Shown one piece after another: positions 24,250 to 37,152 of a stretch of 64,000 nucleotides of DNA. Made by a program: the position numbers and the translations under genes. Numbering within the stretch: position 1 is the stretch's first letter; every line of letters begins with the position of its first letter. Source of the DNA: Pegea sp. RAD2-039 (Eukaryota > Chordata > Thaliacea > Salpida > Salpidae); NCBI GenBank assembly GCA_034620365.1, contig JAQGEQ010000071.1, positions 620,001 through 684,000 of the forward strand. The letters run 5' to 3'. Below the pieces are notes generated by a model. The model was given only the letters and a program-made list of their open reading frames with translations. It ran no database searches and was not told the DNA's origin.

Positions 24250-26720
24250 TCACTTCTTTATTGACAAAATATTAGAAAATTTTGTGGTTGCTTATATAGA
24301 AATCAGATAATAGAGTTAGAAGGTTTATTAATTGAGAGATGGAAACACCTATATGTGGCTAACTTACGTTGTCTCGATTGAACCCGTAAGTTAGTATAAT
24401 CTGAAGAAAATTGACGAGTAAATAATTTTGTAATTAAAAATTTCACATCCTTGGTAAAGAGCCACAAATTTCTAGAACTATGTAGAGATGAAAAATCTGT
24501 CTTTTTTAATGTTATAAATATTGAACAGAAAAAAACCCAATGGAGCTGCCTCCTGGAATACTATAACAGACCTCATATAAACTTAAATCAGAATTATTAA
24601 TTATGACTTCTTGTTGTCTATCTTTAAGAAATTGATCGATCCCAGGAGGAAGAGGAAGAAGAAGATTAATATTAAATTAACTGGGGGTTTTCACTAAAAT
24701 GGGATATAAAACTGAATCAAAAGTTTTGGGAATGCCTGTATAAATTAATTAGTAGTTAAATTATTAGCTGAAGAACATAGCCACTGGTGGAGACAAGACA
24801 ACAGCTGATCACTGAATGAACTTTGAGGAGCGAGGCTAAATTGATAATCAGAAAGTAGGTTTTTGTTGACCAGTTTTTTCAAACAACCAGTTTAAAGGTT
24901 TGACTGAAATTGGCAGTTTAATAGCTTATTTTCATCTGCTTTATTATGAACTAGGATAATAATGAAACTCTTCAACTGAGAAGTTACATCTCTGAATGAA
25001 AATGAAGAATTAAGTATATATAATACAGATTCTATAATAAAATTGATAGAGTGCATAACAAAATAAGAAGGAATTTGTTCAGATTTACGAATTAGTTTAC
25101 CCTGAATATTATGGACGTTAGTGAAATTGTCAAGATCACAAAGATAACAACAAAGTTATCCATAAGATTTGATTTTTTTGCTGCAAGAATAATATTTTCA
25201 AATTTGTTGTCTTTGGTAAATATCTTTTGGAAGCTAAGGTTAAAATTTTAGCTTTTAAGGTCACTGATACAAACTTTGATTTTCATTAATAAAGAGCGGT
25301 ATTGATGAAGATGAATTTAGTTTAGATTTAACAAATTTATAGAATTTACGCTATAAGTCACTATCATAAATTTTACTTTCTCTGTAATCGTGCCGCTTAT
25401 TAATTTCAACTTTAGATTCCTTACACCAGAGTTTTCATTTTGTATTATGTAAATTTTACATTTTTATTTCTTTATTTGAAATGCTTGGAATAGAATCGGT
25501 CAGAACTTAAACGAAATTGTTATTAAAAAGACTGTAAGGATAGCCTTTCAATAAGCATGCATTTCCAGTAAGAAGGGGATATATAGGTGTTCAAAGTTGG
25601 CTCTATAGAAGTTAGGATAAATCATATTACCATAAAGAGTATTTACAAATGGACTAAATTGAACTATAAAATAAATAACAAAATGGTCGCAGGTGGAAGA
25701 GAAGAGAAAATTAACTGCCAGTTTTTTAAGCCGGGGGGTAAAATAATAAATAGTAAAATAATAAAGGATCTAAATGTGACTTTTTTGATTCAGTGGTTTT
25801 ATGAATTCATTGAGTTAGGAAATTTGTAGTTGTAAAATTGAAAACGACATTATGCAGAATGCTTTTAACATAGAAGAATAGTACACAACCTATATTGGAA
25901 AAATTAAAATCTCCTAATAAATAAAAATTAAAATCACTATGCGTAGTATTACTAATCAAAAAGTAGATATCAGATAGAATTGATCGATTTTTAGACGTCA
26001 AAGGAGAGATACAAATATAAAGAATTTGATTTTATATTTTAAACTCAAAAAGTCGACACAAATAAATTCAAAACTATTTTTGGAAAATGTTAAAGAGTCT
26101 AAATCTGTATGAGGCTACTGAGTTTCCAAGTTCTTTCTGAAAAGCAATCAGCTTACTTTTTAGTGTAAATCAAATCATTTTTAATGATATCATGGTCAAG
26201 AGGACAGACCATTATTTTCAGCATTCTATTATTTAGTCAGGACTCAGCTAGAAATAATACGGCGGTTTAGTTAGAGTCAAGATAATGTGATACAAGGTCT
26301 ACCTTATTGTCCATAGATCTAATGTTACCAGAATGTATTGAGAGATTATATAAGATAGGTAGGTTAACAGTATTGGAAGTAGAAGTATTCAAACTCTGAG
26401 AACCTGGGGTAGACGCAAAAGGAGTGAAGCTTTACAACTAAGTCATTAATCAGCAAATTGATCACCACCCTTACTCATCTGGACACCTTTCTGTTTTTCA
26501 TGTTATTTTTTACAAGCATTAATCAAGCTCTTGCTGCTTTTCAATTCGATTCGGTTGTATGTAAATACGGACAGCTCCGTTAGGGCACTCAATACTGACG
26601 TTTTGGATTTTCTGCATTGAGTTTTTTTCATTTGTGATTGAATTATTGATTAGCGAATTTTATGATGATTGGTCTGTTTCAAAATTACTAATAGCTGATG
26701 GTCTCAAATTAGATGTGATA
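24250..26720 (-). mobile_element. Decayed LINE with endonuclease and reverse transcriptase
   Basis: On the minus strand an apurinic-type endonuclease can be followed: SGNIRSMDNKVDLVSHYL near 26300-26350, LFLAES.LNNRML near 26230 and FYLLGDFNFSNI near 25900-25930. Then reverse transcriptase pieces: FLKDRQQEVIINNSD near 24600-24640, IPGGSSIG (usually GVPQGS.LG) near 24550 and [11 protein letters not shown] near 24330. Many stops and frameshifts break it. The FHLSINKP and KDRQQ.VIINN blocks match the LINE at 12760-14075. A poorly preserved stretch above 26400 (VRIYIQPNRIEKQQ) may be the start of ORF2 or the end of ORF1. Confidence 0.75.
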
Positions 26721-27515
26721 TTTACTACTTTCCAAAAATTTTATAAAATAAGAGCTGTAAATTTATGTTTAAAATAGCTAGATGTTGTAATAAAGTTGGT
26801 AAGTAAAATTTATGTTTATGTATGTTTAAAAGTTTTCTGTTTTACTAATATTTTTTACACAAAAATCATTAACATAAAACTATAATTTTTTGAAATAGAA
26901 ATATTATTCAAATATTATAATTTTGAGAAATTTAAACAAATTAATTGGTAAGAAATAGTGATAAAAGCTGCCTAATTATCAATTGTTGACTAATTTTTTA
27001 AATGAGCTCTCCCAATGTTAGAGATTGCGAAAGAAACTTAATGAGAAAATCATATCAATAGTTATTACAGTGTCAATTGGTGACAGCTGGTAATTTCACA
27101 AGCAATTCTATCAAATTATTTCTAAAATAAACTTGCAATATCTTCATTTTATGGTATTTTAAGTAACTTTTGTAAGCGTCCATTTTTTTCATGGTCTAAG
27201 CAATTAGTAGACTTTCCTTAACTTTTTGTCACATAAACTGTTTTTATTAAAATTAAATATTGTGTTAAGATGGTAAAATAAAGTTTGCTAAAACTGTTTC
27301 AAAATAAAATAAATGTTTCTCGGATAATGTTTGACTAAGCTGATGACATCACCAAAATAACAAGTTTGAACGATAAGGAGTTTTATTAAGTCTACAAAAC
27401 TCGTTTACTTAAGAACAAATATGTGTGTTTTAAATGAAGTCTAATATGTTCACTGTATAGATAAGCTTTTGTTACTTATATGATGTGACTAGTATAAAAT
27501 TTAATTCGAATTTTA
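26721..27515. other. AT-rich spacer upstream of the PTB gene pair
   Basis: Nothing recognisable. It would contain the promoter of the first PTB-domain gene. Confidence 0.4.
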
Positions 27516-28536
27516 ATGAAGCGAATAAAAAGTATTTTTGTAAATAGCAGCTCAAAACATTCAATTAACTCAACGAATGAAGATTTTACAAAGCTTGAAA
27601 AGTCACCTAAACAGTATTTTGAGAAAGGGGAAAATTATGGCACTTTTTCAGATGATATTGAATTTATGTGCAAGTAAAGAAATAATTTCATGTTCAGTAT
27701 GACAATCTTTTTACTACCGAAGTAAACATTTTTTAAATGATTTATTGCTATTGTAAATTTTAGATGACCCAGTACATCAGCTAACATTTTCTTAAATTTT
27801 AGCTATAACAAGTACAAATGTTTCTATATGTTTGCTAAGTTTAAATTTACATTTTTACAGATTCATTTCGGAGTGTAAAATCTATTCATTAGAAAAGAAG
27901 TACTGTCATGAGCTTGCATCTTCATGTTATGCTCTGTCTATTGAAGAAGGAGTATTTAGAAAAAGTATTTTGATGTTTTCACATGACATATTGAGGTTAA
28001 CAATAACTTCAACAATAATGTCAAGTCTTAAAAGTTATTATAATAAGCTTTTGGTAAAAAGTGGTGATGCAGAAAATTATACAAAAACGGAGATTAATCA
28101 ACAAGCAACTACAATTTTCGATGTTAACTTTAAACATTCATTACAAATGCAAAAGGTTCATTGCTCAAAGTCAACTAGACACAGTTGGCATTTTTCAACT
28201 GATTCAAGTAATCACTCAATATCCACAGAAATTTTGATACCGATATGTGACATTGCATTTTGTTCAATTTTAACAAACTATCCTCATGTCTTATTTTTTG
28301 CATCAAGAAAGCTTAATCAGCTTTTCTGTTATATTTTTTCGTTTTCGAAACCGGAAATTGCCCAAAAAGTACATAAATGCCTAGCATCTAAGTTTCTTGC
28401 TAAATCTATAAGAAAAAAATCTCTTTGTGTTCACGAATCAAACCATAGATTGGTTTCCAAAAACAAAATAAATTCATCTTCATCTTGTTTAATCTCAAAA
28501 CAACGTTTACATGCAAGAGCATCAAATCCTTTTTAA
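27516..28536 (+). CDS. PTB/PID-domain protein, first of a tandem pair
   Basis: Two exons, 27516-27673 and 27861-28536, join in phase 2 at AA|A and encode 277 residues. Exon 1 ends DDIEFMC; exon 2 opens FISECKIYSLEKKYCHELA. The FISEC, RKSILMFSHDILRLT and ILIPICDIAFCSILTNYP blocks follow the strand order of a phosphotyrosine-binding fold. The last of these corresponds to the I-x-x-[IV]-[AST]-[FY]-C strand of Numb-like PTB domains. About 70 residues rich in Ser, Lys and His interrupt the domain, and a basic Ser-rich tail follows. The family is uncertain; FAM43-like is the closest I can suggest. It is paralogous to the gene at 29583-30484, with the intron at the same place and phase. No enzyme motif is present, so an adaptor role is inferred. 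Confidence 0.6.
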
Positions 28537-29582
28537 TGTTGTTAAAGTTCAATAAATTTTGTTGTATTTGAAAAGATATTGATTTTTCGAACTTACTAGC
28601 ATAATGGTTACTTAAAAACTCTAATGAGTTAATTTTGCAGTTTGAAAAAACCATAAATTATTCATAAATGTAATTAAATCCAGAAATGCATGTTTTTTAT
28701 ATTTTGTTTAGAAATTTAAGCTATAAATTTTTCAATTTTTTATTCAGAAAAACAATTAAAAGATTTAAAAAGACATCCTTATGTTCTGTATAAGTAAATG
28801 ATCATAACTTCATCATAATTTTATAAAGTTACTATCAACATTTTATCTGTCCTTTTTTAAAATATTTTTTTTATAAAATGTATACTTCTTCATCATAAAC
28901 AAAAATTGCTTTCACTTTTTACTAATGCATAAAAAATGCTTCAAAAATATGATCAATTAAAGTTTAAATATGACTTCATTGTATGTAAGTTTGAATTAAA
29001 ATAAAAGTAATCATTTTTATTCATATAAATGGAGTAAAAATTTGGCTAACTTTAAAATCTTTTACTGAGAAAAATAAATAGAAGGATTGTAGTTTTATAA
29101 ATTTGTTAGGATTAACTCTATTAAGCCTATTTCTAAAACCTTTGGTAAAACTCAAAATATATTGTTTACAACTTTACTAAGGTGCTAAAATTTTAATATT
29201 AATATAAGGAGTTTCTTAAATAAAAGGATAACGCCTGTAAAACCAGACATGATTTACGTTCCATTTCATCAGCGCCACAACTATACATGAATGATAAATT
29301 AGATAATTAGTCGGTCATAAATCAAAATGTCATTTTAAATCTATCAATTAAGAATCCACTGACTTTGTACGTAGCTTAAGTAAATCGCAACATCTAATTG
29401 ATAGATATAAACCTGAAGTAATTACCCTTTTTCTTTTCATCATTTTTTTTAAATTGTACACAGTAGGCATATAAAAGTAGAAGAAGTACCATAAGCTCAC
29501 AATTCTGTTAAAGTATAGCCAGTCTATAAGCTCTTTTTCAAGACGTTTTCTTTGCAATATATTTTTTGTAAACAATCGTGAA
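28537..29582. other. Spacer between the two PTB-domain genes
   Basis: AT-rich. The plus frame that leads into exon 1 of the second gene stays open back to 29481, but without an ATG, so it is taken as 5' UTR. A minus-strand ORF at 29348-29695 overlaps that exon and is judged a shadow. Confidence 0.35.
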
Positions 29583-30484
29583 ATGGATGGTTGGAGAAAG
29601 TATTTATTCTCAATGGTTGATAACACCAGAGAGCTAAAAACAAAACCATATTCATGCAGGTAAACCGAATTTGATTTATTATATTTTTTCATCATTTAAC
29701 AACTTTAAAAAACACAGAATTTCACTTTTAGTATTTCGCTTTTTTATTATAGCTAACTAGTTTTTAAACTATTTTATAAACATAAAACGGATTTAATAAA
29801 TTAACTTCATCAGTTAAAGTAAAAGTTTTGATTTATTTATCGTTACTATTTATCACTATTTAAGTATTTTATTTATCATTAAAAGTATTTATCATGAAAC
29901 TTGTTTTTTAAAGGTTTATTGGTGAATGTCATTTGAGTTTTCTCAAGTCTGAAGACTGTCACCTTTTCGCATTGCATTGTGCAAACACTTATGAAGCAAA
30001 GCACTTCAAGAAAGGGTCTATTACACTTACTCAAGATGATATCACGATGTCGTTTGAAAAAACTGTCACAGAACTGAAAAGACATAACTCTTCCGAAAGT
30101 CTTAAGAAAAGATCAACCTTTAGAGATTCAGTTAGAAGTCGCCCAATTTCCCCAGAAATTAAACTAAATGAATTAAACAGTCCAGCATTGAAAAGGGCTT
30201 ATACTATCCATGGGCAACCTATTTGGCAGAATAATTGGAACTTTAGGAGCGAGCCTAAAAATAATCTAAATCTGATAGAAACTATACCTATTGAGAAGGT
30301 GGCGTATTGCGGAGTAGTTCCTTTTAATCCTAGATACTTCTTCATTGCATCCAGAGGTCGATATCAAGGTTTGAAGTGTAGGGTGTTTGTTTTTTCTCGA
30401 GCCAAAATGTCACAAAAAATTGAGCGTGACCTTTCTTTGAGATTTGATAGATTTTATCGAGACTGGCAGTCTAAGTTCTTCTGA
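29583..30484 (+). CDS. PTB/PID-domain protein, second of a tandem pair
   Basis: Exons 29583-29659 and 29914-30484 join in phase 2 at AG|G and encode 215 residues. The start MDGWRKYLFSMVDNTRELK leads into YSCRFIGECHLSFLKSEDCH. The first PTB strands (RFIGECHLSF), the GSITLTQDDITMSF strand pair, the IPIEKVAYCGVVPFNPRYFF strand and a final helix with FDRFYRDW follow. IEKVAYC resembles IEKVSFC of Numb PTB domains. An insert of about 70 residues (rich in Arg, Ser and Asn) separates the halves, as in the upstream gene. The intron falls just before FIGEC, exactly where the neighbour is interrupted before FISEC. This copy looks closer to a canonical PTB domain than the first. Subfamily and ligand are unknown; FAM43-like is a weak guess. 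Confidence 0.65.
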
Positions 30485-33010
30485 GTGTAAATTTTATCAT
30501 GAAATTTATAAATCAATGCTAAAATAGTCATTATTTTGTATTTTACAAAAGTATGTATTTGTAATCGATTGTACATATTTTCACTGTGCTTAGAATAAAA
30601 GAAATTGTTTTTTGGTAAAATTGATCACTAATTTATTTTTCAGCAAACAGAGCAAAGAGTTGCACTGTTTCACTTTAAGTCATTAGAAGTTCGATTCATC
30701 TTAGACTTAACAGTTTATATAAAAAAGAATTCATCTTAAATAGGTTGCATTATTGCTACACAAATTCTTTTAATATCTATCAAGAATCAATGATTTTTTT
30801 TAACAAACGTACTATCAATTATTCATACCACCAAACACCTTGACTATATTTTTAAATAAAGATATTACAGATAAAATTAATATTTAATTTAAACAAAAAG
30901 TATCTTATGAATAAGATTAATCAAACATTTTAAAAAATCATGGTTTGTTTTATCAAATAGTTAAAAAACGCTAAATCGGTATAATCAGATTAACCCATTT
31001 TATGCCTCAAATTTTTTACTTACAAAAAATCGATAAACATGTTGTAAACATGTAATAACAATAATTATTTAAAGTTTAATTTTAGGAATTCCAGAATTTC
31101 TTAGCTTACGTGCCAAGTACAATAATTGAAATATATAAATTATTAAACAGAACATTTAATTCAAAATTGTAAGAAGTTATCTTTGTTTAAGTCTTTTATT
31201 AAACATAGCAAACAAAAAACATAACTTAGATTAACAAATTCACATGTTTTGATATGTTCAATCTAATTTACAGTATTTTAACTGTATTGTGTGAGATTTT
31301 TCCTTATTCAACTTTTCGAGTTTTTTAGTTATATATAAAAGTTTTTTAATAAAAAAAAAGAAACAAAATTGATCTAACTGAAATTTGTTTCATAGCATAA
31401 TATCTAAAAGATTAAATAGTCAAAAACAATTCTTAAAACAATTTTCACGCCATTGTACAAGCTAAGATTATATGTAAACAGATATATTTTCATTATTTTC
31501 GAAACTAATTTTGATATTTTAATGTAAAAAAGTATAATATTTTTTACAAAAAAGTAAATCGTACGTAAATAAATCATAATAATTTTAGATTTTATGCCCA
31601 AGTAAAGTTTGACTTCTCAATTGAAAGAAATGGTAAACGATTTTTAACATTTTAATTGGGTTTTATACGTGTGATTTTTTATGCGTAACACTTTCATACG
31701 TAAAATACTGTTTTTTTTTCAATCTTTTAAAGGTTAAATAATCTTAACCTCATGTTTTTTTGCCTTTTCAATTTGACTTAGATGAATAAAATTTTCCTTA
31801 TAATCACATTATTTAAATTAATTAAATCTTGTCAGTAAAAAAACATTTTACATAAACGTTAAATATTGATTAACAAATAATCTATTATGTATAAAAAATC
31901 ATGATAATAGTAAAGAAAATTACTAAATGACTTGCTGCCTAGTCATTTCAAAGTTTTTTTTTAGTATTTAAAAAAGTATTTTATCAATTTATTACTTACA
32001 GAATCATTCTCAGCTTCAAAATAAAAATAATATTTTTATAATTTTGATATACAGGTATTGTTAACTGAGGCTAAACTGGTATTTATCGTTTATTTTTCTG
32101 ATGTATTATCTTCAGTAAAATTAATTTTTTAATTTTTTGTATAAATTCTTGATCAAATTTTGGGCAGCAAATAGAGATTTTTCTCAAGAATTGATGAAAA
32201 ACAATAAGTAAAAAACGACTGATTTTGAGAAGTATTTTTTTTATTTAGAATGACCTACTTATTACAACTAAGGGTTGCAAACTTTCAAGTAGCTGGCACT
32301 GAACACAAGGGTAATTTGTATGACTGGTTTTGATAAAATTGTTTTTTAGTGTATACATTTCAAAATCATAAATAGATCCAGCTAAATTTTTAACAAAAAA
32401 ATGTTGAAGTAACAAAAATAGCTTTATTGAGACTATCGTGATTTTAATAGAATATATTCTAAATAAAGTACTTTCTACAAAAATGCCTTCTCAAGTAAGA
32501 AATTAATTCGATTTTCTGACTGAGAGAGATGCATTTAATTAAACTAAAAATCCATTCAGCAATTTCAATTGTACTTCTGGAAATTATTGCTAGAATAAAG
32601 CTTTTCTTAATTTTAGATTGGTCACTTAAAATGATAGCTTCCTTCGTTTTATTGTATTTATTTTCAAGAGATGAATATATTTTTTTATTTATCTGAAGTG
32701 TAAATTGCTAGATTTATATCGATTCAAGATTTTAAAATGAAGTAGAAAGTTGTAATTTTGATTTATTTTATTTTTTGATTTATCATTTCTAGATCTATTT
32801 TATTTGCCTAAAAAAATATTAAATCAGAAATTAAAAAATTTAGATTTTGGTTTTAAAATATTTGTTTTAATTGAGTTTTTTAGTTGTATAAAATAAAATT
32901 ATGTTTAATAAGTAAGTACATTTATAGTTTATTATCTTTGTACTATATTTATTTAATAGATTAAGCTACAAAGCTCAACAAAACTAGAATACCAGATAAA
33001 TTATACTTTG

Positions 33011-33131
33011 TTATAGCCTTGAAAGTATTCTGCTCTTGCTATTATCGACCACTCCGATATAACGGTGACTAAGGGTTTGTAATTTTCTTCCCGATTCTAC
33101 ATCAAAATTAACGGCATCCTTTAAAGTTATG
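33011..33131 (-). other. Possible unassigned terminal exon
   Basis: On the minus strand a good acceptor (CTATCTTTTTAG) is followed by 40 codons to a TAA. They read ITLKDAVNFDVESGRK, LQTLSHRYIGVVDNSK and SRILSRL. Residue composition is protein-like and unlike the local AT-rich noise. No family was recognised. A candidate upstream donor (GCGGCCAG|GTAAAA near 33250) would keep the frame but sits in only 17 open bases. Confidence 0.25.
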
Positions 33132-33653
33132 CTAAAAAGATAGGATTTAAGTAATTTCCTCTGCAAGTGATATACAAAACTTTCAGTTCCTTTACTTTCT
33201 TCTCCTATTTTGTTGTATTACATTTTTGATTCATAATTTGTATTTTACCTGGCCGCTACAGTGTTCTAATTCTATTTAATTTTGAATTATGATACTTAAG
33301 ACCTTTTCATTATCTTTCACTGATAGCACTTGGTTATGTTTGCTATAATAGCTGGCGTTGAATTTGTCACTCTAAACCGCATGTTGAAAAATAAATAATA
33401 TGGCCTTAGATGTTTTTGGCTGGTAGCGATTGATTCTGTGCCGCCACAAGTTAGAAAGAGTTATGTTTCAACTTTACTTCACTTTAGCATAATTTTGAAA
33501 ACTTTCTTAGAAATTTGAAACCTTATTTAAAACACAATTTTAATACAAAAACTCCTGTATCTAAAAAAATAATTTGTACCAGAAATATTATGACTACTGT
33601 TTAAAACTTGTATGTAAGGCTACATTGTCTGTCTTATAAATATACTTATTTAG

Positions 33654-33816
33654 GTACTTCGCTGCACGTTGCTAAAAGTAGGTTATCATTACTCCCAATC
33701 TCCAAAGAGTTTTTGACCGATCAAAGTGCTAGTTTAATCATAATCACTTTTGATATATCAGCCTCTTTGCTTCTTCAATCAAAAGTTTGCAAGCATTGTC
33801 AGGTATTACCAGTCTG
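33654..33816 (+). other. Possible unassigned internal exon
   Basis: The stretch has an acceptor TTATTTAG before 33654, a strong donor CTG|GTAAGT after 33816 and one frame open throughout (GTSLHVAKSRLSLLPISKEF, then LTDQSASLIIITFDISASLL and a C-x2-C pair). No partner exon or family was identified, so it may be chance. Confidence 0.2.
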
Positions 33817-34716
33817 GTAAGTATTTATTGACGTATGCATATTAATCGAAATGTACTAACTTTTACAAGTGATAAATATTTGAATAGTTTGTTGTCTTTC
33901 AAGGCATGCATGTATTTAAGCTACAATAATAAAGTAAACTATTTTTACAACACATTAGTTAAAAATTTGTTAAAAAGGAAATTACAGTTGTAGCTTAAAC
34001 ATCTGTAATACCCACATACAGGTTTTTGATCTATATTTTTAGTCAAACTAAATCTTTTTTTTTTAATTGAGAATGGACAAAAGTAAAAAAATACCTCAAT
34101 AAAAGGAAATTGTTTAAATTTATTTTTTATTAACTTGCCTGTTGAATAATTTTATAGCTATTTTTTATGACGGTACTTCTTGTTTATATTTAATTGGATG
34201 TCGTAGAAATTCAAGCAGGGGCAAATTTATTTCGGAAGGTATGATGTACTCACTAAATAATTAATCGTCTCTATTATCAGACGAAAGCTTTATTCTTTTC
34301 ATAAATAATTTTAACAATATATGTTTTGCATAAATTTGAGAAAGAAAACATGACTAAGTGCCAGTTTTTGCCAATCAATTATATTTTGTCAATCAACCAA
34401 TTATTATTCTTTTGTATCATTTAATTTCATCACAACTGCATTTCTTATATTGTTTTAATGTTTTACAGTAATTATAAAGATTTCGTACCTGTTTTTGTCA
34501 TTTTAAAATAAACTGCTTTCAAAAATTTCCAACCTTCAACATAAATTTCATCAGATGTATTTTAATTGGGTTTAAATTAATTTGATATTTTATACGTGAC
34601 TAATGCTTATAAAATCAAAGTGCTAAACTTTCTTTTTACCAAATTCGGCCGTTTTGTTGCCTCATTCTTATATATCTAAAATTGATGAAGTAAATTCCCA
34701 AAACTGCACTTAAGAC

Positions 34717-37152
34717 ATGATTGCCTTATCTTTTCCAAGGATTTTACGCAGAGGAGTAAGTTTGTAAATTATTTCTATTTTATAGCGGTAGAATTTGCTC
34801 TGTAAAAAATTTATTGAATAAATATTTTTGTAAATTTCTCACTTTTCAAGTTTATTTTTTGATAAAAATGTGTTTAATACCATCAATAATTAATATGCTT
34901 AATCAGTTTCATTCTACTCGCTATTTTTTATTCATGACCTTTTTGAGAGCAAAAACTTCATAGTCTTAACCTACATACCCAAAGGTCATCCTTATAAACA
35001 TATTTGTTCTTGAAAATAAACAGTTTTTTTTTTGCAAATTATATATTATATATATAGTAATTCATAATTCTCTTAGATTTTATAATTAAATGGATATAGT
35101 TTAATATGTAATTAGTTAATATATATATATTAGATCTTATTTATCAATTATCGAAATAATTTAGATTTTTTTAATAACTTTATTATTCCATTAATTTTTT
35201 GGAGTATTATAAAACATATATATTTTTTTGTGAAAATGTAAAGTATTTTCTGATTTATTGCAAACAGAAAACTAATATGCTTTTGTTATAAGTTGTGCTC
35301 TTTAGATATTCAATCAATATACTTGAAAATTTAATTAATATTATAATGATTTATTATATTTATTTAAGATATGTTAGATATGGTTTTACAACTTGCTGTA
35401 TATGTTTTATAAATAGTATCATTTTAAATAGAAAGTAATAAAAACTTCATAAAAGTTGTTGACAAAGTCTCATAATTCAGAGCAGTTTTTGATTTTGAAT
35501 TTTATGTAGAAAAGCTCTTTCAATGCTGTGAGATGTCTTAGCTCAAATGAACCTCTCACTATTTGTAGTGAAGAAAATGGAATAAGAAAAATAGTAATGA
35601 ATAATCCTAAAACGAGGTATTATTTCATAGTTTTTTAACTTAGTTATGTTCTTATACAATTCTTTAATATAATTGATGATTTTTATGTTTATTATTAATT
35701 GTAATTAGTTATTTAGCTAACTTGGTATCCATGTTAATTGGTATTATTGCACAGACAAGATTAAAGAATTAGTTGAGATTTTTTAAACTAATTGAAAAAA
35801 ATCAATATCATAATAAAAACAAGTAGAGTTTTTTTCCTCTTTAAAATTTGTTCAAGTAAAATATGTTTTTATTAATTTTATTTGAAAATAAACAAAAAAT
35901 TAGAGATGTATATAAATGTTTTTAAATGTATCTACTGACCATGATAGACAATGAAATGTTTGATTATTATATTTTTTAGGAATGCTCTTTCAATGAAGAT
36001 GATGACATCTCTTTATGAAGACATTACTAAAGACATCAACAATAAAAGTTTACGAGTAATCATAATATCAGCTAATGGTCCGGTCTTCTCATCGGGACAT
36101 AATTTAAAAGAACTGGTTAGTAGTCTTTACCTATTCAACCTCATAACTTGTGATCTTATAACAGGTAAACACCAAAGAAAGATCAGAACATGCCAAAATT
36201 TTTGGTTTCTGTAGTAAATTGATGGAAGCAATCCAAGACATACCTGTTCCAGTTATTTGTCAAGTGGATTCTTTAGCCACTGCTGCTGGTTGTCAGTTGG
36301 TGGCTAGTTGTGATATTGCTGTGGCATCTACAAATGCCTCTTTTTGCACTCCAGGGTCAGTCAAACTCAAATTTTTATCCAATTATTCTAAATATCTTGT
36401 TAAAACTGATTCTACTTTAGATGCGACATTTTGTCACAAATTTTTGTTTTGATCCAATTTTAATTATGTTAAATTATTTTGTAAAGTTTTCAAGTCTTTT
36501 GAAAAATAAAGATTTATCTGTTAAATAATTTATGAAATAGAACTAATTGATAGTTTTGTTTTTGTATGGTTTTAAATGTATAATATTACATCTTTGTTTC
36601 AGTGTTAATATTGGTTTGTTCTGTTCTACACCAGCAGTTGCTTTATCTCGATCAGTACCTCGCAAACTTGCCTTAGATATGTTGCTTACTGGTAGAAAAA
36701 TTGATGCACAAAGTAGGAGACATTTTGTGTTTAAGAAATATCTGATTATAAGAAAATATTCTAAAGAAGTAGAATAGTTGAATCATGCAACTGATAAAGA
36801 CCTGTTTTGATTCAATCAATTTAGATGCTTATGAACAAGGACTGGTTAGCCGGTTGGTTTCACCTGAAGACCTGGAAAAAGAAACTGATGATATTGCAAA
36901 AACAATTTGTGAAAAAAGCAGATCTGTAATTGCGATTGGTAAAGCTGGATTCCATAGACAGATTGTCAAAGACAGAAACTCTGCTTACATGTCAGTAACA
37001 TATCATTATCTACAATTTCATCTTTTAAATTCTTTTCTTTTCATAGAGATGCATCTGCTGTGATGGTTCAGAACATGTCAATGCAAGATGGAAAAGGAGG
37101 TATTGAAGCATTTCTTGAGAAACGACATCCTAATTGGACTCACACTGTTTGA
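34717..37152 (+). CDS. ECHDC3: ECHDC3-like mitochondrial enoyl-CoA hydratase family protein
   Basis: Seven exons: 34717-34755, 35510-35616, 35980-36115, 36165-36355, 36603-36712, 36825-36990 and 37047-37152. Phases agree and give 284 residues. The first exon is tiny and encodes MIALSFPRILRRG before a perfect GTAAGT donor. With the next residues it forms a basic amphipathic leader, a likely mitochondrial targeting peptide. The crotonase domain shows IVMNNPKTRNALSMKMM, SANGPVFSSGHNLKEL (first half of the oxyanion hole), ATAAGCQLVASCDIAVAS, NIGLFCSTPAVALSR, LTGRKIDAQ and the end GIEAFLEKRHPNWTH, all typical of ECHDC3. Catalytic Glu residues of true hydratases are not evident, as in ECHDC3, whose chemistry is unsettled. 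The second exon has no usable ATG of its own (an in-frame TAG precedes it), which is why the upstream exon was sought. Confidence 0.92.

Larger units (their letters stand above)
30485..34716. other. Intergenic DNA with unassigned exon-like stretches
   Basis: Mostly AT-rich without signal. Between about 33000 and 33830 the sequence is more complex and holds two exon-like open stretches on opposite strands, listed separately. No transcript could be built. Confidence 0.35.

Noticed and set aside
25587..25829. Plus-strand ORF of 80 codons
   Set aside because: It is antisense to the decayed LINE, whose endonuclease motifs read on the minus strand.
29348..29695. Minus-strand ORF of 115 codons
   Set aside because: It overlaps exon 1 of the second PTB gene on the other strand, has no splice partners and no similarity.
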